A stretch of DNA of 64,000 bases from Hibiscus mutabilis (lineage: Eukaryota > Streptophyta > Magnoliopsida > Malvales > Malvaceae): NCBI GenBank assembly GCA_019671005.1, contig CM033725.1, positions 37,780,678-37,844,677 on the forward strand, in the 5' to 3' direction. Numbering within the stretch: position 1 is the first letter of the stretch; every line of letters begins with the position of its first letter. Below are positions 23,258-34,559 of this stretch, piece after piece. The translations under genes and the position numbers were made by a program. Under the pieces are notes generated by a model. It was not told the DNA's origin and searched no databases. It was given only the letters and a program-made list of their open reading frames with translations.

Positions 23258-24250
23258 CACCCTCAAACTGCGTCATCTAGTCTAGCAAAAACAATACTTT
23301 TGAACACTTAACATACCTAAGGGTGTTTTGAATGCAGTGCGATATGACCAAAGTGCGTCATCTAGTCTTACTGACCAATCCTTCCTAGAGGATTTACAAC
23401 TTTCTCGAGTATACCCTTCAATTCCCGGTTGGAAATTTCTGCTGCCCATTGGTTTGTGGGTGATATGCCGTGCTAATTTTGTGTGACACGCCAAAGCGTT
23501 GTAACATCTTGGCAATGAGTTTGTTGTCGAAGTGCTTGCCTTCATCGCGATAATTGCTCTCGGCATCCCAAACCGTGTAAATATGTTTTTCGCAAGAATG
23601 GTTACACGGTCTTAGAATCATTGGTGGGAACTGCAGCTTCCTCAACCCATTTAGACACGTAGTCGACGTCAAGTAGAATGTAGAGGTTGCCGAATGAAGA
23701 TGGGAGAGATCCTATAAAATCAATCCCCCACACATCGAACAATTCCACCTCGATGATGTTTTGGAGCGGCATCTCATGTCATCTAGAGATATTGCCCGTC
23801 CTCTGGCAACGATCACATTGCTTGTAAAACTCTTGGGCATCTTTGTACAGTGTTGGCCAATACAAATCGGATTGCAAAACTTTGGTCGCGGTACGTGTTC
23901 CTCCAAAATGTCCTCCATAGGGTGAAGAATGGCATTGCCGGAGTACGTTCTGCTGCTCCTCTTCAGGGACACATCGGCGTATAACCTGATCTGCACATTG
24001 TTTAAACAAAAGAGGCTCGTCCCAAAAGTAATGCTTAGCATTATGGCAGAACCGCTTCTTCCCTTGGTGAGTAAGGCCATAAGGTAAAATACCATAAACA
24101 AGGAAATTAACTAAATTCGCGTACCAGGGTATTGCCGAGGCATGTGTTGCCATGGCGACTGCTTCTAAGATTGCCGAGGCGTGTGCGTCTAGAGTTACCG
24201 AGGCATACGCGTCCATGGTTGCCGAGGCATGCGTATCAGTAGTTGTCGCG
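23258..24250 (-). pseudogene. Athila-like integrase fragment, internal unit 2
   Basis: Nearly the same sequence as unit 1. Here the zinc-binding side is in one frame (FKQCADQVIRRCVPEEEQQN then CHSSPYGGHFGG, about 23860-24010). The core is shifted by small indels near 23395, 23445, 23550 and 23590, where unit 1 is open. The two copies are broken at different points, so neither arose as a broken copy of the other in its present form. Confidence 0.88.
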
Positions 24251-24554
24251 ACGTGCGTATCAGTGGTTGCCGAGGCGTACGCATCTGGAGAGTTCGATTG
24301 AGAGAGGAGAGCAAGGGGCTGGTCGATTTCTTCTTCTTTTTCTTTGCTACTCTTTACCTTCGTCTAATTCTTTGCAAGGTTCGTTCGATTTCTAGATCAA
24401 AGGGATATTCTGGTGTAATCGGTCTCGCCCTGGTCATATACCAATGCAAAACCAAAGTTTGTTAGCCCTTTGAATCTTAAACAAGAAAATAAAAAGTGCA
24501 AGAAGATAAAAACAAAGTTGCTATTGCCAATCCCAGGCAACGGCGCCAAAAACT
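24251..24554 (-). other. Leader and PBS of internal unit 2
   Basis: Same layout as 21401-21706, with the PBS at 24529-24549 next to LTR 3, which acts as the 5' LTR of the array. Confidence 0.75.
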
Positions 24555-26074
24555 TGTTACGCGTAATAAGTGCTCCGCAATTGTGCAAGTGTACACGTCG
24601 CAAGTTATAGTATAAAAGATATCGTCTCCATAGGGATTGGTGCCACTTCAAGAATCTAAACTCTTGCACTGTAAAAAGTAAAAGAAAAAAACACAAGTAG
24701 AAGATTGTAGGAGTTTTAACTAACAACTAAACTATAAAGCAAATAAGTAAAATAAGATGTAATTAAATGAGAGAGAATATGCCAGGTTATCGTGAGTTGA
24801 GGTGTGTAGCCGATTGGGTCGTCTTGGTAAAAGAGTGCAAAGGGAAACTCAGTTGCCGTGGCAACTTGCACAGCGGGGTTGCCTTGGCAACTAATCGATG
24901 GTTGCCTGGGCGACTACTTGGTCGGCTGGGCAGCAACTTCAAGGTTCAGCAGAGCGTTCTTCAATGGTTTCTTCTTATCCCTAAGTTGAAACTCTAGCTA
25001 TTTGTGCATGCCTTGATAATACATCCATGCGTGAATCAAGGGTGAACAACAACCAATCTTGCGCTCCTCTTAGCCGTTGAAATCCTTAACTTATTCCTAA
25101 GCCAGATTAATCTTCTCCATCAATAGATTGAATAAAGACCATACTCATTCGTTTCTTGAATTTAACTCTCCCGATATTAGATAAATAGATGAAGTTACGA
25201 GATCCTCTCCCAATTTACTCGCAAACAAGAAGAAAAACCAAGAATGAGTAAACCTTGAATTGAAAGTGCAAACTCTTATTACCTAAACAAAATCCAATTG
25301 TTTCTCACAACCACAAGACACAATAACCTTAGCCAAATAGATTTAGTTCATGGCTAGGTTCCAAAGAAACACAAGACAAAGAATTCCTAGCATAAACCTA
25401 ATTGAACAAAGAAGAAAAAGATGAAGAATGGTTGAAGCCTCTTTGTCAAAATCTCCCCCTTTGATCTTGTCGAAATTTCTCTTCTCCCACTCCTTTTGGC
25501 GTTGTGACTTGATCCTTAATTTATAGGGCTAGGTCAAAGTCTTTTTTGAGGAGGAAGTTAAGTTGGAATTAAATATCTTTAAAGAATATAATTGTTTATT
25601 ATATTTAAATTCCTTCTAGAACTTCTCCTATCTTATTGGGATTTAATTTCTCTTTAACCTTTTCATGGAAATCAAACTCCTTTGGGATTTAGCTTTGCTC
25701 CACGTCATCTTGGGCCTATCTAGTCATCAATTTCGACTACCATATCATCTTATCCCTTGTCGAAAATTGCCCTGGCAACTAGCTCGGCATCTCCTTCATG
25801 CATTGCCCTGGCAACTAGCTCGGCATCTCCTTCATGCATTTCCCTGGCAACTGGTTCCAGCCTTGCTTTGGCAAGTGATTCTACACACATACACAAAAAC
25901 ACACCAAAGCAGTATCTTTTTCCACAAAATTGAGCAAAATATGAAATCAAGCTTGTCCACCAAGGAAACGATGCAAACATGCATGAATGACTAATAATGC
26001 AACTAATATGAGCCTAATTCTAGCAATAATAAGAATAAAAAGGGTAATAAAATAGTACTTTTGAACACTTAACA
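24555..26074 (-). repeat. LTR 3 (right, 5'-most) of the nested Athila-like array
   Basis: 1.52 kb. A minus-strand TATAAATT box lies at 25518-25525. It has about two 36-bp units. It is followed by GTAAG, the TSD. Confidence 0.93.
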
Positions 26075-26079
26075 GTAAG

Positions 26080-26794
26080 CATCTCTGTTTTTCAATATGT
26101 TGCCTTAAGGTAACGTCAAAGCATCTTTTGTGGGTGCTCCACAGAGATTTGCAGCAAAACCTATTTTCATCTTGGATTTCCTTATAAGTTTTGCTACTCT
26201 TTATGCCCTAAGCTCTAAATTGGCCATTGAATACCTCATAGTTCCAATACCCTTCTAGACAAATTTCAAAGTAATGCTCAAAAATATTTTGTACAATTCA
26301 GGTGATGTCAAATTTTAATTCTCATTTCAGTGCAAGATGCTTAATGGAAGGATTGTCAAATGAGAGAAAAGAAAAGGTGTACACAACCAAAATTTTATTA
26401 GTGTTGTGGCAAACACAAAAAGAAATTACAAGAAAAGGAATAAGTATTCAAATATCTGAGACCAAAACTCCTCCTGTCATGACTTCATAAGGTGCTTCGA
26501 ATGTCAACTATGCTGAGTAGACCCTAAAAATAATGATTATGCAAAAAGATATGAAGCTCCTTAGCCAATCCCCGAGGAAGGTCTTATTTGCAAATTGTCT
26601 GAGCTGCCCTTTACGGGTTTTCAACTCAGATCCTCATTTGGTTTCAAAACGCCCTTTGTGGATTTTCATTTTGAACCCCCCTTTTCTTTCCTTCTTTTCT
26701 TTTTCTTTTTCTTATTTTTTCTTTTTCTTTTTTTCCTTTCTTTTTTTCTTTCATTCTCTTTCTTTCTTTCTTTCTTTTTCTCTTTTTTCCTTCT
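26080..26794 (-). other. Ogre copy B: region downstream of pol, with polypyrimidine run
   Basis: Internal Ogre sequence between the end of pol and the nested insertion. 26674-26799 is almost pure C/T on the plus strand (CTTT/TTTC runs), so it is a long purine run in the transcript. No gene; ORFs at 26533-26814 are low-complexity artefacts. Confidence 0.75.
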
Positions 26795-26799
26795 TCAAA

Positions 26800-28263
26800 C
26801 ATAATACTTCTTAACCAAATCTGAATCTATCAGGTTCTGGAGTTCGTCTCCATCCATTTCGGCTAAAATTAATACTCCTCCTAAGAAAACCCTGTTACAA
26901 TGTAAGGTCCTTCCCAATTCGGTGCCCATTTTCCTCGAGAATCGCTTTGGATAGGCAGCTTCTTTCTTAACACCAGATCCCCCTCTTTGAATTCTCTTGG
27001 ATGAACTTTCTTCTCGTGAGCCCTTATCATCCTTCTCTGGTACAATTGCCCATGACACAGTGTTTTCAGTCTTTTTTCTTTAATTAGGTTCAGCTGATCA
27101 TATCTTACTTTAACCCATTATGTTTCTTCCAACTTTGCTTCCATTAAGACACGGAGCGATGGTATTTCAACTTCAATGGGTAGCACGACTTCTACTCCAT
27201 ATACCAATGAAAAAGGTGTTGCCCTAGTGGAAGTTCTTACCACGGTTCGATAAGCGTATAAGGCAAACGACAACTTCTCATGCCAATCTTTATAAGTATC
27301 AGTCATTTTTGCAATTATCTTCTTAATATTCTTATTCGCAGCTTCCACTGCCCCATTCATCTTCGGGCGATATACCACAGAATTATAATGTTTAACATTG
27401 AATTGCTCACAGACTCCACTTATCATCATGTTGTTCAAATTTGAAGCATTATCGGTGATGATACTTTCAGGCAAGATGTATCGACAAATGATTTCCTTTT
27501 TCAAAAACTTGCAAACCGTAGATCTGGTGACGTTTGCATATGAGGCTGCTTCTGCCCACTTCGTGAAGTAATCAATGGCTACCAGGATAAGATGATGCCC
27601 GTTTGATGCCTTTGGGTAAATTTGACCAATGACATCAATGCCCCACATGGAAAACGGCCAAGGGGCTGTCATAACATGAAAAGGCTGAGGTGGCATATGA
27701 ACCTTGTCAGCATAGATTTGGCACTTGTGGCATTTGTGAGAATAGTTGATGCAATCACCTTCCATGGTTGACCAATAATATCCAAGACGCTTGATTCTCC
27801 TGGCCATGGTGAAACCACTAGGATGAGTTCCGCAAACTCCTTCATGAACTTCTTCCACAATTAACTGTGCCTCTTTTGCTCCCAAACATATTAGAAGCAC
27901 ATGATCACGACTTCTCTTGTATAAAACCTCTCCATCAATGACATATACTGATGCCATCTTCCTGATCATTTTCTTTTTATTCTCTGTAGCTTGAGGTGGG
28001 TATTGCTGGGATTTTACATATTGTAATATGTTATGATACCATGGCAATCCATCCATTTCTTTTTCCACATCATAACAATGAGCTGAAGAGTCAAGCATAT
28101 ATAACTTGATGGGCATCATTTCAGAACCTTTATTTACCCTAAACATGGCGACTAAGGTGGCTAAAGCATCATCCATTTGTTTGTCTTCTCTAGGAAGATA
28201 TTTGAAAGTGATTTCATCAATTTCCTTGGTCAACTCAAGGACTAGCTTGTGGTCTTCCATCAA
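26800..28263 (-). pseudogene. Ogre integrase with C-terminal GPY/F-type domain
   Basis: A 381-codon open stretch (27118-28263) holds the end of an RNase H-like domain and then integrase. The zinc-binding segment has HEGVCGTH..CHKCQIY. The D-D-E core is visible as WGIDVIG, IITDNASN and NGAVEAANKNIKK. A stop near 27117 and one frameshift separate it from the C-terminal part (26815-27050). There REFKEGDLVL, KWAPNWEGPY and an MDGDELQN-like tail match the GPY/F region of Ogre integrases. Integrase joins element cDNA to the genome. It is the best preserved domain of copy B. Confidence 0.9.
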
Positions 28264-28631
28264 CTTTGCATCTTTTATCTCCTATTCGCCACGTATCTGA
28301 TAAATGACTAATGCAGAGTCCCCAAGAACTCTTAAAGTATGAATTTTCCTCCTTATAGCTTTTCTTAGTCCCATTATACAAGGCTCGTACTTCGCCATGT
28401 TATTAGTGCAGAAAAACTTCAAACAACTGGTAAAAGGGTAATAATCTCCCTCCGGTGAGACCAGAACTGCCCCTATACATTTTCCTAATGCATTTGTTGC
28501 ACCAGAACTGCCTCCTCATCTTTTAAGATACACATCAAGTCTTCATCAGGAAAATTGAAGTTTAATGCTTCATAGCCATCACAGGCGCGACTTGCTAAGA
28601 AGTCTGCTATGACACTTCCATTTATCGCTTT
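28110..28631 (-). pseudogene. Second (archaeal-type) RNase H-like domain of Ogre pol
   Basis: Between RNase H and integrase, shifted frames give NMAKYEPCIMGLRKAI, LGDSALVIYQIRGE and FKYLPREDKQMDDALA. These are the AEY/A-L, GDS-L-I-Q and R--N--ADALA-like blocks of the additional RNase H known in Tat/Ogre elements. A premature stop follows RGE near 28283. Confidence 0.7.
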
Positions 28632-29141
28632 TCAGCTCACATACTGGATATCAAATTTTGACAATAGCACTTTCCAACGCGCTAACCTTCCTGATAAGGT
28701 TGGAGCTTCCATCATGAATTTCAATGGGTCTAACTTCGAGATTAGCCACGTAACGTGATAAAGCATATATTGTCTTAGCCTTCTAGCTGTCCAGACCAGG
28801 GCACAACATAGTTTTTCAATCGACGAATATTTGGTTTCACAATCTGTGAATTTCTTACTCAAGTAATATATCGCCTTTTCTTTTCTTCTAGTATCATCAT
28901 GTTGTCCTAACACACAGCCCATGGAATTTTCATAGACTGTTAGGTACAAGATCAGTGGTCTCCCTAAAATAGGTGGTACTAAAACTGGAGGATTGCTCAG
29001 CTGTTCTTTGATCTTTTCAAAAGCCATTTGACATTCCTCATCCCAAGTGCCCGGGTCATTCTTCCTGAGTAGCCTAAGCATTAGATCACACTTATCAGTT
29101 AGCTGAGAAATGAAGCGTGCGATGTAATTTAATCGTCCCAA
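28632..29141 (-). pseudogene. Ogre RT connection and RNase H domain
   Basis: One open frame of 169 codons: GRLNYIARFISQLT and MAFEKIKEQLSNPPVL (RT connection), then the RNase H text LYLTVYENSMGCVLGQHD, KAIYYLSKKFTDCE and YSSIEKLCCALVW. The first RNase H Asp (normally D in xxxD.S) reads T/Y here, so the active site looks impaired. Confidence 0.85.
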
Positions 29142-30046
29142 AAAACCTCAAACTTCCTTTTGTGTTTGAGGCGGGGGAAGTTCCTGTATGGCTTTTATCT
29201 TATCTGGATCGACCTCGATCCCTTTTCTGCTTACAACAAAACCTAATAATTTCCCATATGTGACTCCAAATGTGCACTTAGTCGAGTTGAACTTCAACTA
29301 GAACTTTCTCAATCTTAGGAAGGGCTTTTCTAAATTGACCAAATGTTCTTCCTGAATCGAGATTTGGTGATCATATCATCAACATATACCTCTATGCATC
29401 ATATCATGGAAGAGAGTGACCATGGTCCTCTGATAGGTTGCCCCTGTATTCTTAAGTCCAAAGGGCATCACTTTATAGCAAAAAGTTCCCCATAGCATTA
29501 CAAAAGTTATCTTTTCCATGTCTTCTGGGCACATCTTAATCTGGTTATACCCGGAGAAACCGTTGGATCACACTTATCAGTTAGCTAAGAAATGAAGCGT
29601 GCGATGTAATTTAATCGTCCCAGAAAAACTCAAACTTCCTTTTGTGTTTTAGGTGGGGAAAGTTCCCGTATGACTTTTATCTTATGTGGATCGATCTCGA
29701 TTCCTTTTCTGCTTCCAACAAAACCTAATAATTTCCTAGATGTGACTCCAAATGTGCACTTAGTCGAGTTGAGCTTCAACTGGAACTTTCTCAATCTTAG
29801 GAAGAGCTTTTCTAAATTGACTAAATGTTCTTCCTCAGATCGAGATTTGGCGATCATATCGTCGACGTATACATCTATTTCTCTATGCATCATATCATGG
29901 AAGACAGTGACCATGGCCCTCTGATAGGTTGTCCCTGCATTCTTAAGTCCAAAGGGCATCCCATTATAGCAAAAAGTTCCCCATAACGTCACAAAAGTTG
30001 TCTTTTCCATATCTTCTGAGCACATCTTAATCTGGTTATACCTGGA
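29084..30046 (-). repeat. 482-bp tandem duplication inside the Ogre RT gene
   Basis: Units 29084-29565 and 29566-about 30046 both start GATCACACTTATCAGTTAGCT-like and end CTGGTTATAC..GGAGAAACC. 482 is not a multiple of three, so it breaks pol. The left unit has more changes and a deletion near 29340-29400. Confidence 0.88.
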
Positions 30047-30703
30047 GAAACCATCCATGAAAGAGAAGAGTGAATGTCCATTCGTGTTTTCGACTAAAGT
30101 GTCAATATGTGGGATCGGGAAATTGTCTTTAGGGCTTGCCTTATTAAGGTCCCTGTAGTCAACACACATTCGTACTTTCCCATTCTTCTTCGGTACTGGG
30201 ACGATATTCACCACCCATTCCGGATACTTGGCTACCTCGAGGAATCTTGCATCGTATTGCTTATTTACCTCATCCCTGATCTTGAGGAGTGTTTCAGCCT
30301 TCATTCTTCTAAGTTTTTGCTTTATAGGTTCACATCCTTCCTTTATAGGGAGTCTATGCATGACGATGTCAGTGTCAAGGCTGGGCGTATCTTGATACGC
30401 CAAGCAAAAATATTTTTAAATTCTTTCAAAAGCTTAATCAGACTTTGTCTGGTTTTTGCTATGATGGTAGTACCAATCTTCACCTCTCACTTTTCTTCTT
30501 CAGTTCTGAGGTTTAATGTTTCTAGTTCCTCTTTATGTGGTAGAATTTGCTTTTTCTCTCCTTCTACCATTTTGAGCATATCACTAGGTACATCATATTC
30601 TTCCTCATCATCAATATTTCCAACTTCTTCTAAGCGTAGAGGCAATTCAAAGTAAACCTTGAAGTCAGATTCGGATTCATTTATACCACTGATATCTAAA
30701 AAC
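29567..30703 (-). pseudogene. Ogre reverse transcriptase
   Basis: The minus-strand frame at 29630-30403 has WVVNIVPVPKKNGKVRMCVD, FPIPHIDTLVENTNG, FSFMDGFSRYNQIKM, MPFGLKNAGTTYQRAM and the catalytic YVDDMIAKS. Motif A DGFSRY and motif C YVDD are intact. Upstream (30404-30703) is the acidic linker that leads into RT in Ogre pol. Frameshifts near 30404 and 30487 and the tandem duplication break it. RT copies element RNA into DNA. Confidence 0.92.
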
Positions 30704-30886
30704 CTGAAAAAGGAATAGGCAAGAGATATATACAAAGGGAAGAAACAAAGTGAATGGAATGTCTTTTATGCTTTATGGTTTTCATTTTGTTTTGGTTTAT
30801 TTATGAAAAGAAAGTTTGCCACACAAGATTTAAAGAAATGCATATTTTATTGAATTTAAATTAAAAATTTGGCATAGGCCCTTTAC
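30704..30886 (-). other. Probable intron between protease and RT of Ogre pol
   Basis: Protease-side and RT-side coding is separated by an AT-rich stretch with no coding match. On the minus strand a pyrimidine-rich run ends TTTTTCAG at 30704, followed by in-frame GTTTTTAGATATCAGTG. A possible GT donor is at 30886 (ATGTAAAG). Ogre elements are known to carry a spliced intron at this place. The donor choice is tentative. Confidence 0.5.
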
Positions 30887-32131
30887 ATAAGATCCCCTGT
30901 TGTCTCCGGGCCTGGAGCAAAGAGGTTGGTTTTGAGAATTACTCTGAACATGTCTTAAAGACTAAATGAATTTCTTCAGTAATCCAATTGTCAAGCTCAG
31001 AGCAAGGGCGGATCATTGACAGGTAATGGCTCTCTTCTTCTTCTTCCGTCACAACATTGATACACAGCTTTTCAAACGTTTCATATAAAACACTCTCTCC
31101 TTTTCCTTCATCACTAATTGAGGCACTTGGATCTAGCATGCCTCCATATATAAAACTATGGCTCAAGGGAGGGAAAGTTATCGGCTCCCACTCAATTTCC
31201 TTCCCCTTCAATCTAGCTCTTCTCCTCTCTTGATGTTTTCTGATTTCAGTCCTTCTTTGCCATTTATTGGGCTTAAAGCCCAAACCAATCTTTTTTCACT
31301 GGGATTACTACGAGGTACAACCTCCCTTGATGTCTCTTTCCGAATCCTTTCCTAATTTCATCTCATTTCCCAAGTGTTTGTCTTACCTGCATCTTTGCAC
31401 AGCTTGACAATTTCGGTTCTAGCACCTTGCTTCCTTCAGTGATAATGGTTGCATTGACTAGCTCTAATGTCCTGAAATGGCACTCAAGCGCACCTTCATC
31501 TATCTCGATAAAGGGTGCATCAGTTGTTACTGATGCAATGATTTCCTCCTCTACACCGATAGTTATTAGTTGTCCATCGATCACGAACTTCAACTTCTAG
31601 TGTAAACTAGATGAGATGGCTCATGCTGCATGAATCCATGGGCGCCCAAGCAAGCAGCTATAACTAGGTTTTATATCCATGACCACAAATTCAACGTTGA
31701 AGGTCGTTGGTCCAATTTGCAAAGGCACCTCCATTTTCCCTAACACATCATTCTGAGTTCCATCAAATGCTCTAATCGTATTTTGATAAGCTCTCATATG
31801 AGAACTATCTATTGGCAGTTTCTTCAGTGTGGCTAACGACAGAACATTTAGTGCCGACCCATTGTCAATAAGGACACCTGGTAACATATGTCCCTTACAT
31901 CTGGTAGTGATGTGTAAAACTTTGCAAGATCCCGTTCCCTCACTTGGTATTTCCTCATCATTGAATGAGATGAAGTTATTGACAACAATGTTACCGACTA
32001 ACATATCCATCTTATTAGTTGTGATCTCTTTTGGTACGAATGTCCGGTTCAAAATTTTTAAAAAGGCCTCACGGTGGCCCTCAGAACTTAGTAGCAACGA
32101 AAACATAGAAATTCGAGCCAGAAGCTTGTAG
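30887..32131 (-). pseudogene. Ogre protease and linker
   Basis: The frame at 31621-32106 reads GVLIDNGSALNVLSLATLKKL, the retropepsin active-site region of Ogre/Tat elements (D-N-G-S in place of D-T/S-G), and ends CLLGRPWIHAA, the conserved protease C-terminal block. Linker pieces follow at 31363-31593 and 30939-31283, the last with acidic runs before the intron. In-frame stops near 31617 and 31360 break it. The protease would cleave the Gag-Pol polyprotein. Confidence 0.85.
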
Positions 32132-32136
32132 AGTTG

Positions 32137-34330
32137 CTACACGACGCTGTATTCACTATGTTTTAAGATCTTCAAGAACTCTTGAGCCTCTGATTCCTTT
32201 ACAGGCTCATGATATGTTGTCGGTTTTTCCTTGAAGAAATCTCTATCATCTTCTTTTTTAGGCTCTTCAGCAGCAGCCTTTCTTTGCGTCGCATCTTTAT
32301 CCTCTGCTATTGGTTGGGAATAGAGCCTTCCACTCCTCGTGAAACGGCTCACCATATTGACTAGTTCTCCTTTCCCTTGGATAGATGTTTCTCCTGGGCT
32401 ATCACCTCACAAGTGTAATTCTAAGGGACCTGCTTGCTATCCTTATATGGAAACGACGTTGGTGCCTTAATTATGAGCCGCAGGGTTACACTCCTTGCTG
32501 GCTCACCAAATCTTGTTTTAGCCTTAGTAACTAAAGGCTTCATTCCGGTGTAGTCTCTTTTGGAAGATGACTCTTCAGATGCACAAATGTCCAGCGTACA
32601 TTTATTGTCTTCTTTTCCGAAGAACTCAAGTTCTTTCTCATTCATCTTGTCTTGAACTAGTTGCCTAAACTCTAAGCAACAATCAATATCATGTCCTTCC
32701 TTCATATGGTACTCACAGTACAATTCATTCTTAATATTCAATTTCTGGGCTTCTTCTTCCAGCATCCCTACTGACACCATTTGAGCCCATACCCACTTCA
32801 TGGGAGCTCTAACTTCAGCAACACATTCCTTAATCACCTTATTCTCTTCTTCTATGATTGCATTCACACATGCCTTCTAATGATTTGACAGTGGGTTTCC
32901 CTTTTCTTCTGACGTATCAAATGATAACATCCCTAACTTTCTTAAGTCATCCACCAACCTTTTGAATGCAATGCAATTTTCAATGGTATACCCCTAACTC
33001 CCGCATAATATTCACATTGTGCCTTCTCATCGTACCATGGTGGGTATGGTGGCGAGAATGAAGAAACATGCCTTGGCAGCACCATTTGAGATTTGACCAG
33101 TTCAACAAACAATTCTGCGTACATCATTGGGATAAAAGAAAAATATGGTTTCGAACTCCCTTGATATCTTTGTTCTTCCTTCGGTGGGTTTGTGATTGCT
33201 GGAGCTGTGGTCGAGACATTGGGTTTGTTGAAGACTACCCCCTTTGAGTAACTAGGGTTGTAAACATTAGTGGCATTGACTTCAATGTCTCTCTTTTTGT
33301 ATGGTTTCTTTGTTTCCCCACTATCCAACCTTCTATTTTTCATGGCCGCAAGTATCAATTCTCCATTTATAAGCATGTCTACGAAACTCTTTGTGGCATG
33401 ATTGAGCATATGATCATAGAAAGAACCCTTTAATGTCTCTACGAACATTGGTGTGATCTCACTCTCAAACAATAGTAGCTGGACTTAGGCAGCTACATCC
33501 CTCCATCTCTGCGCGCACTAGTGAAAGCTCTCATGATGCTTTTGCTCCAACCCTTGCAGAACTAAACGGGTTGGAATCATGTTTGAAACATGCTTGTATT
33601 GCTCACTGAAGTCTCTGGACAAATCTTTCCATGATCGGATGTTAATTCGACTTAGCTGCGTATACTAGCGCGCATCTGACCCTACTAGACTGTCTTGGAA
33701 GCAATGGATAAGCAGCTTTTCATTCTCAAGATACATTGACATTTTACTGCAATACATAGTTAGATGTGTTGTAGGGTACGTTGTTCCATTGTATTTTTCA
33801 AAGTTAGGAACTTTAAACTTTGGTGGTACCACCAAATCAGTTACTAAGCTTAAATCCTTGGAATCCATTCCCCCATATATACCTCATTCTTGGAAAGACT
33901 TATTCATTCCTTCCAATTTCTCATAGAGATCCTCCCATTTATTCTCAACTTTTACCTTGTTAGCAATTTCATCTAGATCAGGCACCTCAATGACTTCCTC
34001 AGAGCTTATTTTCCTATCATTCTGCGCCGACACCTCAGCAACATGTGGGGAAACTCTGACCTTAGATGATTGAGCTTCTCTTTGTATGTTCAGATGAACA
34101 AAGGCCATCCCTTGAAATTTTGGCACAACATTAGCTTCCTCACCAGCTTCTACCGCGTCTGGGTCCTTAAAGCCTAGCATGGCTGCAATTGAACTAACCG
34201 TCTTTTGGTGAACCAACTCTATCTGTTGCTTCAGATCTGTCTCCAGCTTGTCTAACCTATCCTGGGTACTCTTGTGCTTGCTTTCTAAAGCCATCACTCT
34301 GTCTTCTATTGCTTTGACTTGAGAACGAGT
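32137..34330 (-). pseudogene. Ogre gag
   Basis: Pieces in order from 34297: a coiled-coil N-terminus (MMALESKHKSTQDRLDKLE..); the capsid-like part (PPKFKVPNFEKYNGTTYP.. at 33665-33868, then FESEITPMFVETLKGSFYDH at 32942-33472); and the C-terminal part with CEYHMKEGHDIDCCLEFRQLVQ (32421-32867), the conserved C-H-C-like box of Tat/Ogre gag. Stops near 33880, 33660 and 33475 and frameshifts break the gene. Gag forms the particle that packages element RNA. Confidence 0.88.
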
Positions 34331-34559
34331 ACCGTACTTGTGATTTGTTTTTGCTATTTTGATTTTCTTTCATTTTTATTTAATTTAGATTCTTATTATG
34401 TCATGTATGCATGCAAAGAAAAACTATTAAACACAAAAGAATGAAATGCAAATGCATGAATGCAAGCAAAGGGCCATCAATTCCATGAAACAATTGCTCA
34501 AGAAACAACTCTTTTATTGGATATAAAATGGTTTATATTACATCTCATTTTATTTACAA

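Larger units (their letters stand above)
18854..26079 (-). mobile_element. Nested Athila-like derivative in LTR-int-LTR-int-LTR array (18859-26074), TSD GTAAG
   Basis: GTAAG flanks the array at 18854-18858 and 26075-26079. Three LTRs (18859-20402, 21707-23257, 24555-26074) begin TGTT(A/G)CGCG and end CACTTAACA on the plus strand. They are separated by two nearly identical internal segments of about 1.3 kb. Each internal segment has, on the minus strand, a tRNA-Asp-type PBS, a short leader, and an integrase zinc-binding and core region, then a PPT-like GCAGTTTGAGGGTG next to the next LTR. Gag, protease, RT and RNase H are missing, so the element is a large deletion derivative. One TSD around the whole array suggests a single insertion followed by unequal recombination. 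The integrase text is Athila-like (PWYANLVNFLV.., CDRCQRTGNIS). Confidence 0.94.

Noticed and set aside
26533..26814. Phe/Ser-rich ORFs resembling membrane proteins
   Set aside because: Translation of a C/T-only low-complexity run.
30107..30655. 182-codon plus-strand ORF
   Set aside because: Antisense to the well-supported RT and its linker.
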